64,000 nucleotides of DNA, taken from Brevibacterium senegalense (lineage in GTDB: Bacteria; Actinomycetota; Actinomycetes; Actinomycetales; Brevibacteriaceae). The notes below the pieces were generated by a model. The model did no database searches, was not told where the DNA came from, and worked only from the letters and a program-made list of their open reading frames with translations. Location: contig NZ_HE978610.1 in the NCBI RefSeq assembly GCF_000285835.1, positions 1 to 64,000 on the forward strand. Direction: 5' to 3'. The position numbers and the translations under genes are program-made. This document shows positions 40,494 to 50,060 of this stretch, one piece after another (the first letter of the stretch is position 1; the number at the start of each line of letters is the position of its first letter).

Positions 40494-41033
40494 TCAGAGC
40501 CGGGCGATGCGGGCGGGGTGCAGGGCCTCGGCGATGGGGCCCAGGGCATCGCCCAGGGCGGCCTTCTGCTTCTCGTCCAAGCGGTCGAAGACGTACGTGC
40601 GGACCGCCTCGACGTGGCCGGGGGCGGCGGCGACCACGCGGTCGTGGCCCGCGTCCGTGAGTATGGCGAGGGTGGAGCGGCCGTCGGACGGGTCCGGCTC
40701 GCGACGCAGCAGACCCGCATTCTCCAGGCGTGTCACGACGCGGGAGAGGTGGGACAGCGACATGTTCGTGACGGAGGCCAGCTCGCTCAGCCGCAGCGTG
40801 CGCTCCGGGCTCATATCGATCTGCGACAGCGAGTGGTACTCGACGAGGCTGAGGCCCGCGTCCCGCCGCATCTGCTGGTCCAGACGGGTGGGCAGCCAGA
40901 CGGTCGTCGTCCAGAGCGACAGCCACGCGGCCTGCTCGTCCGCGGACAGCCAGCGGGCTTCGGTCGAGTCGTGCGCATCCGCGTCGTGCGGGTGCGCCGA
41001 GGACTGCGGGAGCTGCGGGGACGGGTTCTCCAT
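40494..41033 (-). CDS. MarR-family regulator
   Basis: The 179-residue protein has a His/Asp/Ser-rich N-terminal tail of about 28 residues and a MarR winged helix: LRLSELASVTNMSLSHLSRVV as HTH and RREPDPSDGRSTLAILT as the wing with the family's DxRS motif. MarR dimers usually repress a neighbour and respond to aromatic or lipid ligands. TAGGCT lies exactly six bases before the ATG. Divergent from the deacetylase-MBL operon 183 bases away, which is its likeliest target (inference). Confidence 0.9.
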   Translation of the reverse strand: MENPSPQLPQSSAHPHDADAHDSTEARWLSADEQAAWLSLWTTTVWLPTRLDQQMRRDAGLSLVEYHSLSQIDMSPERTLRLSELASVTNMSLSHLSRVVTRLENAGLLRREPDPSDGRSTLAILTDAGHDRVVAAAPGHVEAVRTYVFDRLDEKQKAALGDALGPIAEALHPARIARL

Positions 41034-41039
41034 GGACCG

Positions 41040-41045
41040 AGCCTA
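41040..41045 (-). promoter_or_regulatory. -10 box of leaderless promoter for the MarR gene
   Basis: TAGGCT on the minus strand, six bases before the ATG at 41033. Confidence 0.5.
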
Positions 41046-41216
41046 GCAATCACTTGCCGTGGAAACCTAGGGTCGAACGTCGTCGTCGGCCGCGCGCAGC
41101 ATCGGCGCCTGAACGGAGAACCCGCACGTGAGAGGACCTGACGACGTCCGGAGCGCTGTCGTAGGCTGACGGTGAACCGCGTCACGCGGGCGCGGCACCA
41201 CGAAAGGAGTCGGATC

Positions 41217-42119
41217 ATGGCGAAGAGGATCATGGCGTCGTTCGGTGTGGACATCGATGCGGTGGGAGGCTGGCTGGGCTCGTACGGCGGCCAGGACTCG
41301 ATCAACGACATCCAGCGCGGCATCTTCGCCGGCGAGGTGGGTGTGCCGCGGCTGCTGAAGATGTTCCAGCGGGAGGACATCCGTGCCTCGTGGTTCGTGC
41401 CGGGCCATTCCGCGGAGACGTTCCCGGATGAGCTGAAGATGATCGTCGATGCCGGTCACGAGGTGGGCGCGCACGGCTACTCGCACGAGAACCCGGTCGA
41501 CATGACCGCGCAGCAGGAGCGCGATGTGATGGAGCGGTCCGTCGAGGTCCTCACGAAGGCGACGGGTCAGGCCCCGCGCGGCTATGTGGCGCCGTGGTGG
41601 GAGATGTCGCAGCGGACGGCGTCGCTGCTGCAGGAGTTCGGTTTCGACTACGACCACTCGCAGTCGCACGCGGACTTCGTCCCCTACTACGTGCGGTTGG
41701 GCGAGTCGTGGACGAACATCGACTACGACAAGGATGCGGCGGAGTGGATGAAGCCGCTGACCCACGGCGAGACGATCGACATGGTCGAGATCGCGGCGAA
41801 CTGGTACGTCGACGACCTGCCGCCCATGATGTTCATCAAGGCCAGCGCCAATTCGCACGGCTTCGTGAACCCGCGGGACATCGAGCAGCTGTGGAAGGAC
41901 CAGTTCGACTGGGTGTACCGGGAGCTGGACTACGGGGTCTTCCCCATCACGATCCACCCGGACGTGTCCGGCCGTCCGCAGGTGCTGCTCATGCTGGAGC
42001 GGCTCATCGAGTACATCGGCGGCCACGAGGGTGTCGAGTGGGTGACGATGGCGGAGATCGCGGACGACTTCCGCGCCCGCTACCCGTTCGCCGGCGACGC
42101 CCGTCCGCCGCTGTACTGA
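41217..42119 (+). CDS. Polysaccharide deacetylase-family (NodB-fold) hydrolase, PuuE/PgdA-like
   Basis: The 300-residue protein has a NodB fold with [11 protein letters not shown] near the start (the metal-ligand Asp motif) and [12 protein letters not shown] with two metal histidines at about 83-95. The length, lack of a signal peptide or membrane anchor, and the AVGGW insertion resemble cytoplasmic PuuE allantoinase-like/peptidoglycan-deacetylase-like members that act on C-N bonds of small molecules. AAAGGAG is well spaced before ATG 41217. It is followed 20 bases later by a metallo-beta-lactamase-fold hydrolase, so the two probably act in one small-molecule degradation step chain (inference). 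Confidence 0.88.
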   Translation: MAKRIMASFGVDIDAVGGWLGSYGGQDSINDIQRGIFAGEVGVPRLLKMFQREDIRASWFVPGHSAETFPDELKMIVDAGHEVGAHGYSHENPVDMTAQQERDVMERSVEVLTKATGQAPRGYVAPWWEMSQRTASLLQEFGFDYDHSQSHADFVPYYVRLGESWTNIDYDKDAAEWMKPLTHGETIDMVEIAANWYVDDLPPMMFIKASANSHGFVNPRDIEQLWKDQFDWVYRELDYGVFPITIHPDVSGRPQVLLMLERLIEYIGGHEGVEWVTMAEIADDFRARYPFAGDARPPLY

Positions 42120-42139
42120 GCTGCAGGAGAGGAGACCGC

Positions 42140-43009
42140 ATGACCGTCGAGGAGGTCCGGCTGGGGCCGCACACTGTGCAGCTGCGGCCGGAGAACGGCG
42201 GGAAGTACCCGCATGCCAACCCGCTGCTGGTGCGAGGGACGGAGCGGACCGCGCTCATCGACTCCGCTCTGCACACCTCGCCGGCTGACGCGGACCTGCT
42301 GCTGGTCAGCCACAGCCACGAGGACCACACCGTGGGTGCGGGGGAGGCTGCCGAGGTCTGGGTCCATTCCGCGGACGCCGCCGCGATGCGGGACCAAGCC
42401 GTCTTCCTCGACGCCATGGGCATCCCGGCCGAGGCGGCGCCCGCGATGGTCGAGGAGTTCCGCTGGTCGCCCGTTCCGGACGTGCGGACGTTCGAGGACG
42501 GCCACGTCTTCGATCTGGGCGGAGGCGTCACGGTCACCGCGATCCACCTGCCCGGCCACACGCCGGGGCATTCCGGCTTCCTCGTCCAGCCGGACGGCGT
42601 CGCCTTCATCGGGGACGTCGACCTGTCGTCCTTCGGTCCGCTCTACAGCGACCGCGGCGCCCGGATCGCGGACTACCGGGCGACGGTCGAGACGTGCGCG
42701 CGGCTGACGGCGGACGTCGTCGCGACCGCGCACCACAAGGGGCCGTACCGGGACCGCGCGGAGTACCTGCAGGCGCTGGCGGACTTCGGTCGGGTGCTCG
42801 ACCGGCGGGAGGAGGCGATCCTCGACCTGGTCCGCGCGGGTGTGAACACGGCCGAGGGGATGGTGGGTCGCGGTGTCGTCTACCGCCCGGGCCGCCGTCC
42901 CGCGTTCGCCGACCGCGTCGAGGTCAGCACGTGCGGCAAGCACCTGGCGGACCTCGTGGACCGCGGCGTCGTCACAGTGGACGAGGACGGCGTGCACCGG
43001 CTCGTGTGA
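42140..43009 (+). CDS. Metallo-beta-lactamase-fold hydrolase
   Basis: The 289-residue protein carries the dinuclear zinc motif SHSHEDHTVG (HxHxDH) at about residue 56-65, a GHTPGHSG histidine, a GDVD aspartate, and a TAHHKG histidine. These match glyoxalase-II-like/lactonase-like MBL hydrolases. A C-terminal helical domain of about 75 residues follows. It lies in an operon behind the NodB-fold deacetylase with a GGAGAGGAG ribosome site. Substrate unknown. Confidence 0.9.
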   Translation: MTVEEVRLGPHTVQLRPENGGKYPHANPLLVRGTERTALIDSALHTSPADADLLLVSHSHEDHTVGAGEAAEVWVHSADAAAMRDQAVFLDAMGIPAEAAPAMVEEFRWSPVPDVRTFEDGHVFDLGGGVTVTAIHLPGHTPGHSGFLVQPDGVAFIGDVDLSSFGPLYSDRGARIADYRATVETCARLTADVVATAHHKGPYRDRAEYLQALADFGRVLDRREEAILDLVRAGVNTAEGMVGRGVVYRPGRRPAFADRVEVSTCGKHLADLVDRGVVTVDEDGVHRLV

Positions 43010-43087
43010 GCGGGTGCGCGCCGCGGCCTCGCGCTGAGCGGGTGCGCGGCGCTCCGCGGGGAGTCTCGCCGAGGGGCGGTCAGCGCG

Positions 43088-43990
43088 TCAGTGGATGCCG
43101 GGGACCTGGGGGCGGATCGACTCGATCGTCCGCGCCCCGTTCGTCGCCTGCTCCAGGACCGCGTCGACGGTGCCCAGGGTCTGCAGCTCCGTCAGCAGTG
43201 CGAGTGTGGGACGCATGAGCCGGTAGCGGCCCTCCACCTCGCCGGTCAGCAGGTCGTCGACGCTGAGCCATTCCGAGTTCGTCGCCTCCGTCGTCTGGTG
43301 CGCGAGGTCGGCCAGACCCTCACCGGCGGTCACGAAGAAGTACGTGTCGAACCGCTTCGAGCGCCCGGGCGGGGTCACGAGATTGGCCCACGGATGCATG
43401 ATCCCGGTGCCCAGACGCTGGCCCGTCTCCTCCTCGACCTCGCGGATCGCGCAGGCGAGCAGGGTGCGGACGCCCTGAGCGGCCTCGGCGGGGGGCGCCT
43501 CCGCCGGCTCCGCACCGGGATCCGCGACGCTGCCGGCCAGGCCGTTGCGCACCGCGTCGGTCTGCGACCACGCGGTCAGGTGACGGTCCAGATCCGCCGG
43601 ATCGACCGGCAGGCCCGCCGCCTCCTCCACGTCCTGGAGGTCGACGCGGCCGCCGGGGAACACGACGACGCCGGCGGCGAAGTCCATGGTCGTGACGCGG
43701 TGCTGGACGAAGACCTGGAGGTCCGGGGCCTGCCGCAGGATGATGACGCTGGTGGCGGGGCGGACCGGGACCTTCTTCGCGTAGTCCAGCAGGTCGCCCG
43801 TCGACGAGCGGGTGGGGCGCCCCTGCTCATCCGTCGCTTGCTGCGCGGACTTCTGCTGGGCGCGCTTGAGCGCGTCGTGGTCGGCCTGCCCGGACAGGTC
43901 CGCGCGGTCGTCGCCGTGGACCAGCGCGGCGAGGTCGAAGGCTCCCGCCGCCTGGTCGGTCTGTGCTGCTGACTGGGATTCGGAACTCAT
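43088..43990 (-). CDS. NUDIX hydrolase, long-insert (NUDT19-like) type
   Basis: The 300-residue protein has a disordered Gln/Asp/Ala N-terminus (about 65 residues) and a Nudix fold in which the box is split: FPGGRVDLQD and then, after an insert of about 60 residues, REVEEETG. This arrangement is typical of NUDT7/NUDT19-like enzymes, which cleave CoA esters or related diphosphates, so a role in acyl-CoA turnover next to the lipid genes is plausible (inference). The ATG has an AGGAGAA ribosome site. It is divergent from the MaoC operon. Confidence 0.87.
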   Translation of the reverse strand: MSSESQSAAQTDQAAGAFDLAALVHGDDRADLSGQADHDALKRAQQKSAQQATDEQGRPTRSSTGDLLDYAKKVPVRPATSVIILRQAPDLQVFVQHRVTTMDFAAGVVVFPGGRVDLQDVEEAAGLPVDPADLDRHLTAWSQTDAVRNGLAGSVADPGAEPAEAPPAEAAQGVRTLLACAIREVEEETGQRLGTGIMHPWANLVTPPGRSKRFDTYFFVTAGEGLADLAHQTTEATNSEWLSVDDLLTGEVEGRYRLMRPTLALLTELQTLGTVDAVLEQATNGARTIESIRPQVPGIH

Positions 43991-44098
43991 GGGTTCTCCT
44001 CGCTGTACGTGGCCCGCTGCAATGGGAGCTCTCCTGCCGATGGTAGCCCCGTCCCTCGCTGGACGTTCGATCAGGAGGTGTTCCGGTGGCCTGAGGCG

Positions 44099-44127
44099 CT
44101 GACAAACGGCACGTCTGACGATACACT
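44099..44127 (+). promoter_or_regulatory. Promoter of the MaoC-acyl-CoA dehydrogenase-SDR operon
   Basis: CTGACA (44099-44104), a 17-base spacer and TACACT (44122-44127) make a good vegetative promoter. The leader to ATG 44219 is about 85 bases. A single GAACG half-site occurs at 44152-44156, with no good second half. Confidence 0.65.
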
Positions 44128-44218
44128 GATGCCGAAATGGTCTAGAGAGATGAACGATTCTTTGCGCGGTCGCAAGAATGAGTGCGGCGTGCATGATCCC
44201 GGAGAGAAGGAGAGCGCG

Positions 44219-44680
44219 ATGGTGCGAGTCATCAACGGTGCAGCGGAGCTGGAGCAGCTCGTGGGTCAGGAGCTGGGTGCCAGCGAGTGGGTCCTGGTCG
44301 ACCAGGAGCGGGTCAACCTGTTCGCAGACGCGACCGGCGACCACCAGTGGATCCACATCGATGAGGAGAAGGCGAAGGACGGACCGTTCGGCGGCACGAT
44401 CGCACACGGTTTCCTGACGCTCAGCCTCCTGCCCCTGCTGGGTGCGCAGGTCACGGACGTGACCGGCATGAAGATGAAGATCAACTACGGCCTCAACAAG
44501 GTGCGCTTCCCCAACCCGGTCCGCGTGGGCTCGAAGGTCCGCGACGTCGTGACGCTCAAGGAGGTCACGCGCAAGGACACGGGCATCCAGGTCGTCATGA
44601 ACCACGTCATCGAGATCGAGGGCCAGGACCGCCCCGCGGCGATCGCCGAGGCCGTCTCGCTCATGGTGGAAGAGGACTGA
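44219..44680 (+). CDS. MaoC-type (R)-specific enoyl-CoA hydratase
   Basis: The 153-residue hot-dog-fold protein has the MaoC/PhaJ catalytic motif ADATGDHQWIH at about 36-46 and GTIAHGFLTLSL after it. It hydrates 2-enoyl-CoA to (R)-3-hydroxyacyl-CoA. AAGGAGAG precedes ATG 44219. It begins a three-gene operon with an acyl-CoA dehydrogenase nine bases downstream and an SDR, together providing oxidation, hydration and second oxidation of an acyl chain. Confidence 0.92.
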   Translation: MVRVINGAAELEQLVGQELGASEWVLVDQERVNLFADATGDHQWIHIDEEKAKDGPFGGTIAHGFLTLSLLPLLGAQVTDVTGMKMKINYGLNKVRFPNPVRVGSKVRDVVTLKEVTRKDTGIQVVMNHVIEIEGQDRPAAIAEAVSLMVEED

Positions 44681-44688
44681 GCGGACGC

Positions 44689-45879
44689 ATGGCAGACACG
44701 AACCCGTATCCGGTCACCCCGGGCGTCGACGAGGAGACGCTCGAGTCGATCCTCGACACCGTCCGCTCCTACGTCCGCGAGAAGGTCATCCCGCGCGAGC
44801 TGGAGATCGAGGAGACCAACGAGATCCCCCGCGAGATCCGCGACGAATCCGCGGAGATGGGCCTGTTCGGCTGGGCCATCCCGGAGGAGTTCGGCGGACT
44901 GGGCCTCAACGCGGAGCAGGACGCTCTCCTGTCCTTCGAGCTGGGCTACACGACACCGTCCTACCGGTCGCTGTTCGGCACGAACAACGGCATCGCCGGC
45001 CAGGTGCTGGTGAACTACGGCACGGACGAGCAGAAGCAGGAATGGCTGCCGAAGATCGCCTCCGGCGAGGTCGTCGCGTCGTTCGCGCTGACGGAGGCGG
45101 ACGCCGGTTCCGACCCGTCCGGCCTCACGACCCGCGCGGTCAAGGACGGCGACGACTACGTCATCAACGGCGCCAAGCGCTTCATCACGAACGCGGCGCT
45201 GTCCGACGTCCTCATGGTGTTCGCCCGGACGGACCCCAGTGCACAGGGCTCGAAGGGCATCTCCGTGTTCCTCGTCCCCACGCAGGCCGACGGCGTGACG
45301 GTGGGCCCGTCGGACAAGAAGATGGGCCAGGCCGGTGCGCTGACCTCGGAGATCTTCTTCGACGACGTGCGCGTCCCGTCCGCCAGCCTGGTGGGTGGCG
45401 AGGAGGAGGTGGGCTTCCGTGCGGCGATGGCCTCGCTCAACAAGGGCCGCCTCCACATCGGCGCGATCTGCGTGGGCCAGGCGACCCGCATCCTCGACGA
45501 CACGGTCGAGCACGCGAAGAACGCGAAGCAGGGCGGCCGCCCGATCGCGGACTTCCAGCTGGTGCAGGCGCAGCTGGCCGACTGCTACACGGAGCTGCGG
45601 GCCGCCCGCGCACTCGTCCTCGATGCGGCGCGCCGCTGGGACGACGGATCGGACCGCAAGCTGGGTCCGTCGACGTCGAAGCTCTACGCCTCGGAGATGC
45701 TGGGCCGCGTCGCGGACCGCGGCGTCCAGGTGCACGGCGGCATGGGCTACATGCGCGAGACGAGCGTCGAGCGCTTCTACCGCCACGCGCGGCTGTTCCG
45801 GATCTACGAGGGCACCTCGGAGATCCAGCGCCTCGTCATCGCCCGCCAGCTCATCAAGGGCGCGCACCTGCAGAAGTGA
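44689..45879 (+). CDS. Acyl-CoA dehydrogenase
   Basis: The 396-residue flavoprotein has ALTEADAGSDPSGL (FAD/substrate loop), INGAKRFITNA, and the C-terminal QVHGGMGYMRET and RIYEGTSEIQRLVIAR motifs containing the catalytic glutamate of the family. It starts eight bases after the MaoC stop, is very well conserved in comparison with the pair at 28-30 kb, and probably uses the EtfAB of this window as electron acceptor. Chain-length preference is not readable. Confidence 0.93.
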   Translation: MADTNPYPVTPGVDEETLESILDTVRSYVREKVIPRELEIEETNEIPREIRDESAEMGLFGWAIPEEFGGLGLNAEQDALLSFELGYTTPSYRSLFGTNNGIAGQVLVNYGTDEQKQEWLPKIASGEVVASFALTEADAGSDPSGLTTRAVKDGDDYVINGAKRFITNAALSDVLMVFARTDPSAQGSKGISVFLVPTQADGVTVGPSDKKMGQAGALTSEIFFDDVRVPSASLVGGEEEVGFRAAMASLNKGRLHIGAICVGQATRILDDTVEHAKNAKQGGRPIADFQLVQAQLADCYTELRAARALVLDAARRWDDGSDRKLGPSTSKLYASEMLGRVADRGVQVHGGMGYMRETSVERFYRHARLFRIYEGTSEIQRLVIARQLIKGAHLQK

Positions 45880-45930
45880 CGGTCCGTCCAGACCGCACCG
45901 CCACACACAGCAATGAAGGAGACACAGCAC

Positions 45931-46674
45931 ATGGCACTTCTCGAGGGCCGCACCGCCGTCATCACCGGAGCCGCGCAGGGCCTGGGCCTTGCGATCGCCG
46001 AGGCTTTCGTCGCAGAGGGCGCGAACGTCGTCCTGGGCGATCTGAATGAGGAGGCGGTCCAGGAGGCCGCGAAGAACCTGGGCGTGGGCGACCGCGCCGT
46101 GGGGATGGCCTGCAACGTCGTCGAGCTCGCCCAGGTCGAGGCTCTCGTGAACAAGGCGAACGAGGTGTTCGGCAGCGTCGACGTCATGGTCAACAACGCC
46201 GGCATCACCCGCGACGCGACGATGCGGAAGATGACCGAGGAGCAGTTCGACCAGGTCATCGCCGTCCACCTGCGCGGCACCTGGAACGGACTCAAGTCCG
46301 CCTCCGCCGTCATGCGCGAGCAGGAGAACGGCGGATCGATCATCAACGTGTCCTCGATCTCCGGCAAGGTCGGCATGCTGGGCCAGACGAACTACTCCGC
46401 CGCGAAGGCCGGCATCGTCGGCATGACGAAGGCCGCCGCGAAGGAGGTGGGCTTCAAGAACGTCCGCGTCAACGCGATCCAGCCCGGTTTCATCAACACG
46501 GCGATGACCGCTGCGATGCGTCAGGACGTCATCGATTCGAAGCTCGCGGAGATCCCGATGGGCCGTGCGGGTGAGCCGTCCGAGGTCGCCTCGGTCGTGC
46601 TGTTCCTGGCCTCGGACATGTCCTCGTACATGACCGGCACGGTGCAGGAGATCTCCGGCGGCCGCCACATCTGA
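45931..46674 (+). CDS. Short-chain dehydrogenase, 3-oxoacyl reductase/3-hydroxyacyl-CoA dehydrogenase type
   Basis: The 247-residue classical SDR has TGAAQGLG at about 12-19, the NNAG motif near 89, and the S-Y-K triad with NYSAAKAG. It resembles FabG but, as the third gene after MaoC and an acyl-CoA dehydrogenase, more likely oxidizes (R)-3-hydroxyacyl-CoA or reduces 3-oxoacyl-CoA in the same lipid pathway. The second ATG (45931) is chosen since AAGGAG of the first lies ideally before it. A terminator follows. Confidence 0.92.
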   Translation: MALLEGRTAVITGAAQGLGLAIAEAFVAEGANVVLGDLNEEAVQEAAKNLGVGDRAVGMACNVVELAQVEALVNKANEVFGSVDVMVNNAGITRDATMRKMTEEQFDQVIAVHLRGTWNGLKSASAVMREQENGGSIINVSSISGKVGMLGQTNYSAAKAGIVGMTKAAAKEVGFKNVRVNAIQPGFINTAMTAAMRQDVIDSKLAEIPMGRAGEPSEVASVVLFLASDMSSYMTGTVQEISGGRHI

Positions 46675-46684
46675 CCCGTCGCGC

Positions 46685-46731
46685 GCGCCGCGCCTCCCTG
46701 TGCCCCGGTGCACGAGGAGGCGCGGCGCTTT
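46685..46731 (+). terminator. Intrinsic terminator of the MaoC operon
   Basis: Arms 46685-46697 and 46716-46728 pair perfectly over 13 GC-rich bases, an inner GTGC/GCAC stem extends it, and TTT follows at 46729-46731. Confidence 0.82.
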
Positions 46732-46820
46732 CGTGTCTGCACGGACCGATAGGATTCTGAGAGCAGCGAGGATGCCTCTGCCGCATCGCAGGGCGCCCGG
46801 TCGTCGGGGAGGAGGCGCGG

Positions 46821-48314
46821 ATGGACCCCAGCGGGATCTTCACCTGGATCCAGGCGCAGTTCCCGGGCTGGGTCGCGATCACATTGCTCGTCATCGACGC
46901 GATCGTCCGCATCGTCGCGTTGGGGACGGTCGGGTACCGGCGGAAGCCGACCGCGGCGCTGGGCTGGCTCATCCTCATCTTCATGATCCCGTTCGTGGGG
47001 ATCATCCTCTTCCTGTTCCTGGGGTCGCCCAACCTGCCCCAGCGCCGACGGGAGAAGCAGCACGAGATCAACGAGAGGGTGAAGTCCGCGACCGGCCACC
47101 GCGCGATCATCGGGGCCTCCGACCATCTGCCGCTGCCCCTCAGCACCGCCGCGCAGCTCAACTACGAGCTGGGTGCGCTGCCGATGGTGCACGGGAACTC
47201 GTTCGAGCTGGTCTCCGACTCCGTCGACTGCATCGAGCAGATGACCCGGGAGGTGCGCGGGGCGAAGCGCTTCGTGCACTTCGAGTTCTACATCGTCACC
47301 CTGGACGACACGACCCGGCAGCTGTTCGACGCTCTCATCGACGCGCACCGGCGCGGTGTCGAGGTGCGGATCCTCATCGACCACCTGGGGTCGCTGGGCT
47401 ACCCGGGCTACCGCTCACTGGTGAAGCTCCTGGACTCTTCCGGTCTCCTGTGGCGGCGCAGCATGCCCATCCGGCCGTGGCGGGGCGAATACCAGCGGTT
47501 GGATCTGCGCAACCACCGCAAGATCCTCGTGGTCGACGGCGACGTCGCCTTCACGGGTTCGCAGAACATCATCCATCCGTCCTACAACAAGGCGTCGAAC
47601 CTGCGCCGCGGGCTCCTGTGGAAGGACCTCATGGTCCGCTGCACGGGCCCCGTCGTGGACGAGCTGGACGCCGTGTTCGCCTCCGACTGGTACTCGGAGA
47701 CGGACGATCCGCTGCTGGGTGAGATCGACGAGGATCTGGACATCCCGGAGGAGGCGACGGGCGTCCTCGCCCAGGTGGTCCCGTCCGGTCCGGGTTTCGA
47801 GCAGGAGAACAACCTGCAGCTGTTCACCCATCTCATCTACAACGCGAACCGCGAGATCGTGATCTCGTCGCCGTACTTCGTGCCGGACCCCGCACTGCTG
47901 ACGGCGCTCAAGACGGAGTCGCAGTCCGGTGTGGACGTGCGGCTGTACGTGGGTGCGACGAACGACCACTGGATCGCGGGGAAGGCGCAGGAGTCCTACT
48001 ACGACGAGCTGGTGGAGGCCGGGGTGCGGATCTTCCAATACCACTCGCCCACGGTCCTGCACGCGAAGTTCATCCTGGTCGACGACGAGGTGACCGTCAT
48101 CGGGTCGTCCAACATGGACGAGCGGTCCTTCTCCATCAACCACGAGGTGTCGCTCTTCATCGTGGATGAGGAGTTCACCCAGCGGATGTACGCGCTGGAG
48201 CGCGAGGACTTCCGGAGCTCGTCGGTGCCGCTGGACACCGCAGCGTGGGCGGAGCGCTCGCTGCTGCGCCGCTACGCGGAGAACGTGTGCCGGCTGGGTT
48301 CCGCGCTCCTGTGA
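46821..48314 (+). CDS. cls: Cardiolipin synthase
   Basis: The 497-residue phospholipase-D-superfamily protein has two N-terminal membrane helices (about 18-36 and 47-67) and two HxK-x4-D motifs: H232-R-K234 with D239, and H414-A-K416 with D421. It condenses two phosphatidylglycerols to cardiolipin at the membrane. The GDxAFTGSQN and GSSNMDERSF segments after each HKD motif confirm the family. A GGAGGAG ribosome site precedes the ATG. A TAGGAT box at 46749-46754 may be its -10, with a leader of about 60 bases. Confidence 0.95.
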   Translation: MDPSGIFTWIQAQFPGWVAITLLVIDAIVRIVALGTVGYRRKPTAALGWLILIFMIPFVGIILFLFLGSPNLPQRRREKQHEINERVKSATGHRAIIGASDHLPLPLSTAAQLNYELGALPMVHGNSFELVSDSVDCIEQMTREVRGAKRFVHFEFYIVTLDDTTRQLFDALIDAHRRGVEVRILIDHLGSLGYPGYRSLVKLLDSSGLLWRRSMPIRPWRGEYQRLDLRNHRKILVVDGDVAFTGSQNIIHPSYNKASNLRRGLLWKDLMVRCTGPVVDELDAVFASDWYSETDDPLLGEIDEDLDIPEEATGVLAQVVPSGPGFEQENNLQLFTHLIYNANREIVISSPYFVPDPALLTALKTESQSGVDVRLYVGATNDHWIAGKAQESYYDELVEAGVRIFQYHSPTVLHAKFILVDDEVTVIGSSNMDERSFSINHEVSLFIVDEEFTQRMYALEREDFRSSSVPLDTAAWAERSLLRRYAENVCRLGSALL

Positions 48315-48344
48315 CCTGAGCGCGGACCCCAGCCGGTCGGGTCG

Positions 48345-48800
48345 TCACGCCGTGGGGGTTGCGGGGCCCTCGTCCACGGGATCCGTGGAGGGATCGGAGA
48401 CGACGTCCGGATCCGCGTCGAGCGCCTCGTCGACGGCCGCGCTGATCTGGTCCTCCTCCGTCACCTCGTCGTCCGTGTCCTCGACGTCGGCGAGGGTCTC
48501 GTCATCCTCGTCGCCGTGCGTGAGGTTGTCGAGCTTCTCACGGCCGGCGGACACAGCGGTGGCGGCGGCGGACTGCACGCCGGCCGCGACCTCCGGAGCC
48601 TTGTCCTTGACGGCCTGGGCGACCTGCGGCGCCTTCTCCTTGACCGTGTCGCCGGCCTTCTCGAACTGCTCCTGCACGCGCGGATCGGACCACAGCTGGT
48701 CCACCTGCGCCCGCAGCTTCTCGTAGCTGGAACGACCGGAGTAGGAGCCCAGCACGAAGCCGATGCCCAGGCCCGCCAGCAGAATCAAGCGCTTCTTCAC
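48345..48800 (-). CDS. YtxH-like membrane-anchored protein
   Basis: The 151-residue protein has an N-terminal membrane segment with the GxxxG-rich LLAGLGIGFVLGSYSGR pattern of YtxH-like proteins, a helical amphipathic middle with EKAGDTVKEKAPQVAQAV-type repeats resembling LEA/apolipoprotein segments, and a very acidic C-terminus. Family members are thought to be general-stress or cell-envelope proteins; the function is not established. A GGAGGCAACTG region before the ATG provides a ribosome site. Confidence 0.85.
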   Translation of the reverse strand: MKKRLILLAGLGIGFVLGSYSGRSSYEKLRAQVDQLWSDPRVQEQFEKAGDTVKEKAPQVAQAVKDKAPEVAAGVQSAAATAVSAGREKLDNLTHGDEDDETLADVEDTDDEVTEEDQISAAVDEALDADPDVVSDPSTDPVDEGPATPTA

Positions 48801-48913
48801 AGTTGCCTCCAGAGATGTCTCGTGGTCCAGCTCGTCCTCGTCAGTCTATCCGGCGCAGTGACGCGCGTCATACCCGGTGGGAACGGTTCTCGGATGTCTG
48901 CGCGAGGGCATGG

Positions 48914-50060
48914 TCAGTCGGGAGTCCGGCCGCGGACCAGGCCCACGACGGCGACGCGTGAGCGGACGCCCAGTTTCCGCAGGATCTTCGACACGTGCTC
49001 CTCGACCGTGCGTCTGCTGATGACCAGCCGGTCCGCGATCTGGATGTTCGTGAGGCCGTCCGCGACGAACAGGGCGACCTCGCGTTCGCGGCGGGTGAGG
49101 GCGTGGAGGGGGTCCGCCGCGGCGTCCAGGCGCGCGAACCCTCCGTGCACCCGTCCCAGGTGGGCCGGCATCCCCAGGTCGGTGAAGATCACCCGGACTG
49201 CGCTGCCCACGTCGCCGCTGCGAGCGTGGACGAGCCGGGCATCCGCGTACCGGTAGCCCACGGACGCGTCGTGCTGGAGCGTGTCCGGCAGGCCGGGGGA
49301 GTCCTCGCCCAGGAGGGCCGCGCACCTCGCCTGCGCGGTGAGCGAGGTGCGGCGCCACCATCCGGCCTCGGGGAGGTCCTCCGCGAGCAGGGCGCGGTAG
49401 CGGGCTGCGACGAGTCGGTCGTTCCGCTGCCACTGCGCGGACTGGACGAGGGCGGTGAGCGCCATGCTCTGCACGCCCTGCGAGCCGTGGCGGCGGGCGT
49501 CGACGATCGCCTGCTGGGCGATCGCGTCCGCCTCCGTCAGCCGCCCCGCGTTCACGAGGCAGTAGGCGAGGGCGGCTCCCATGTTCGCGGTCACGTGACC
49601 GCGGCCGTGGCGGCGGGCGATCCGCAGGCCCCGCTCGCCCAGGTCGATGCCGGCGCGGAAGTCGTCGAGGAGGTAAGCGGACCACACGCCGGAGGCGACG
49701 GGGTCCAGGTAGTCGCGCAGCACCGCGGGCGCAGACTCCTGCAGGAGCTCCGGGACCCCCGCGAAGGCGGCGCGCGCCTCCGGGACGCGGCCCTCGCCCA
49801 GGAGTCCGATGGTGCGGAACGCCCGCGCGGCGGCGACGTCTGCGGCCTCGCCCGTGGCGGCGAGTCGCTCGAGCAGGTTCGGTGCGCTGGTGCGGTCCAG
49901 CAGCGTCTCCAGCGCGAAGCGCTCCCGCAGGAGCGCCGGGTGCTCGCCGTGGGGTGCCTCTGCGAGGACGTCGAGGGCATCGCCGAACGTGCCCCGCATG
50001 CGGAGGGCCTGCGCGAGGAGGACGGGCACATCCGGCGCGTGTCCGGCGGCGGTGGCGACG
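48914..50060 (-). pseudogene. N-terminally truncated LuxR-family regulator
   Basis: About 380 C-terminal residues of a large LuxR regulator remain: TPR-like helices (repeated ALL, GEGRVPEARAAF, AGRLTEADAIAQQA segments) and a canonical LuxR HTH at the end (LTRREREVALFVADGLTNIQIADRL, broken here as LTRREREVALFVADG then NIQIADRLVISRRTVEEHV). Intact LAL-type members are 750-950 residues with an N-terminal ATPase; no Walker motif is present here. No credible start codon or ribosome site exists. Similarity is lost near 50060, where an opposite-strand LPXTG gene fragment begins, so a rearrangement removed the N-terminus. Confidence 0.65.
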
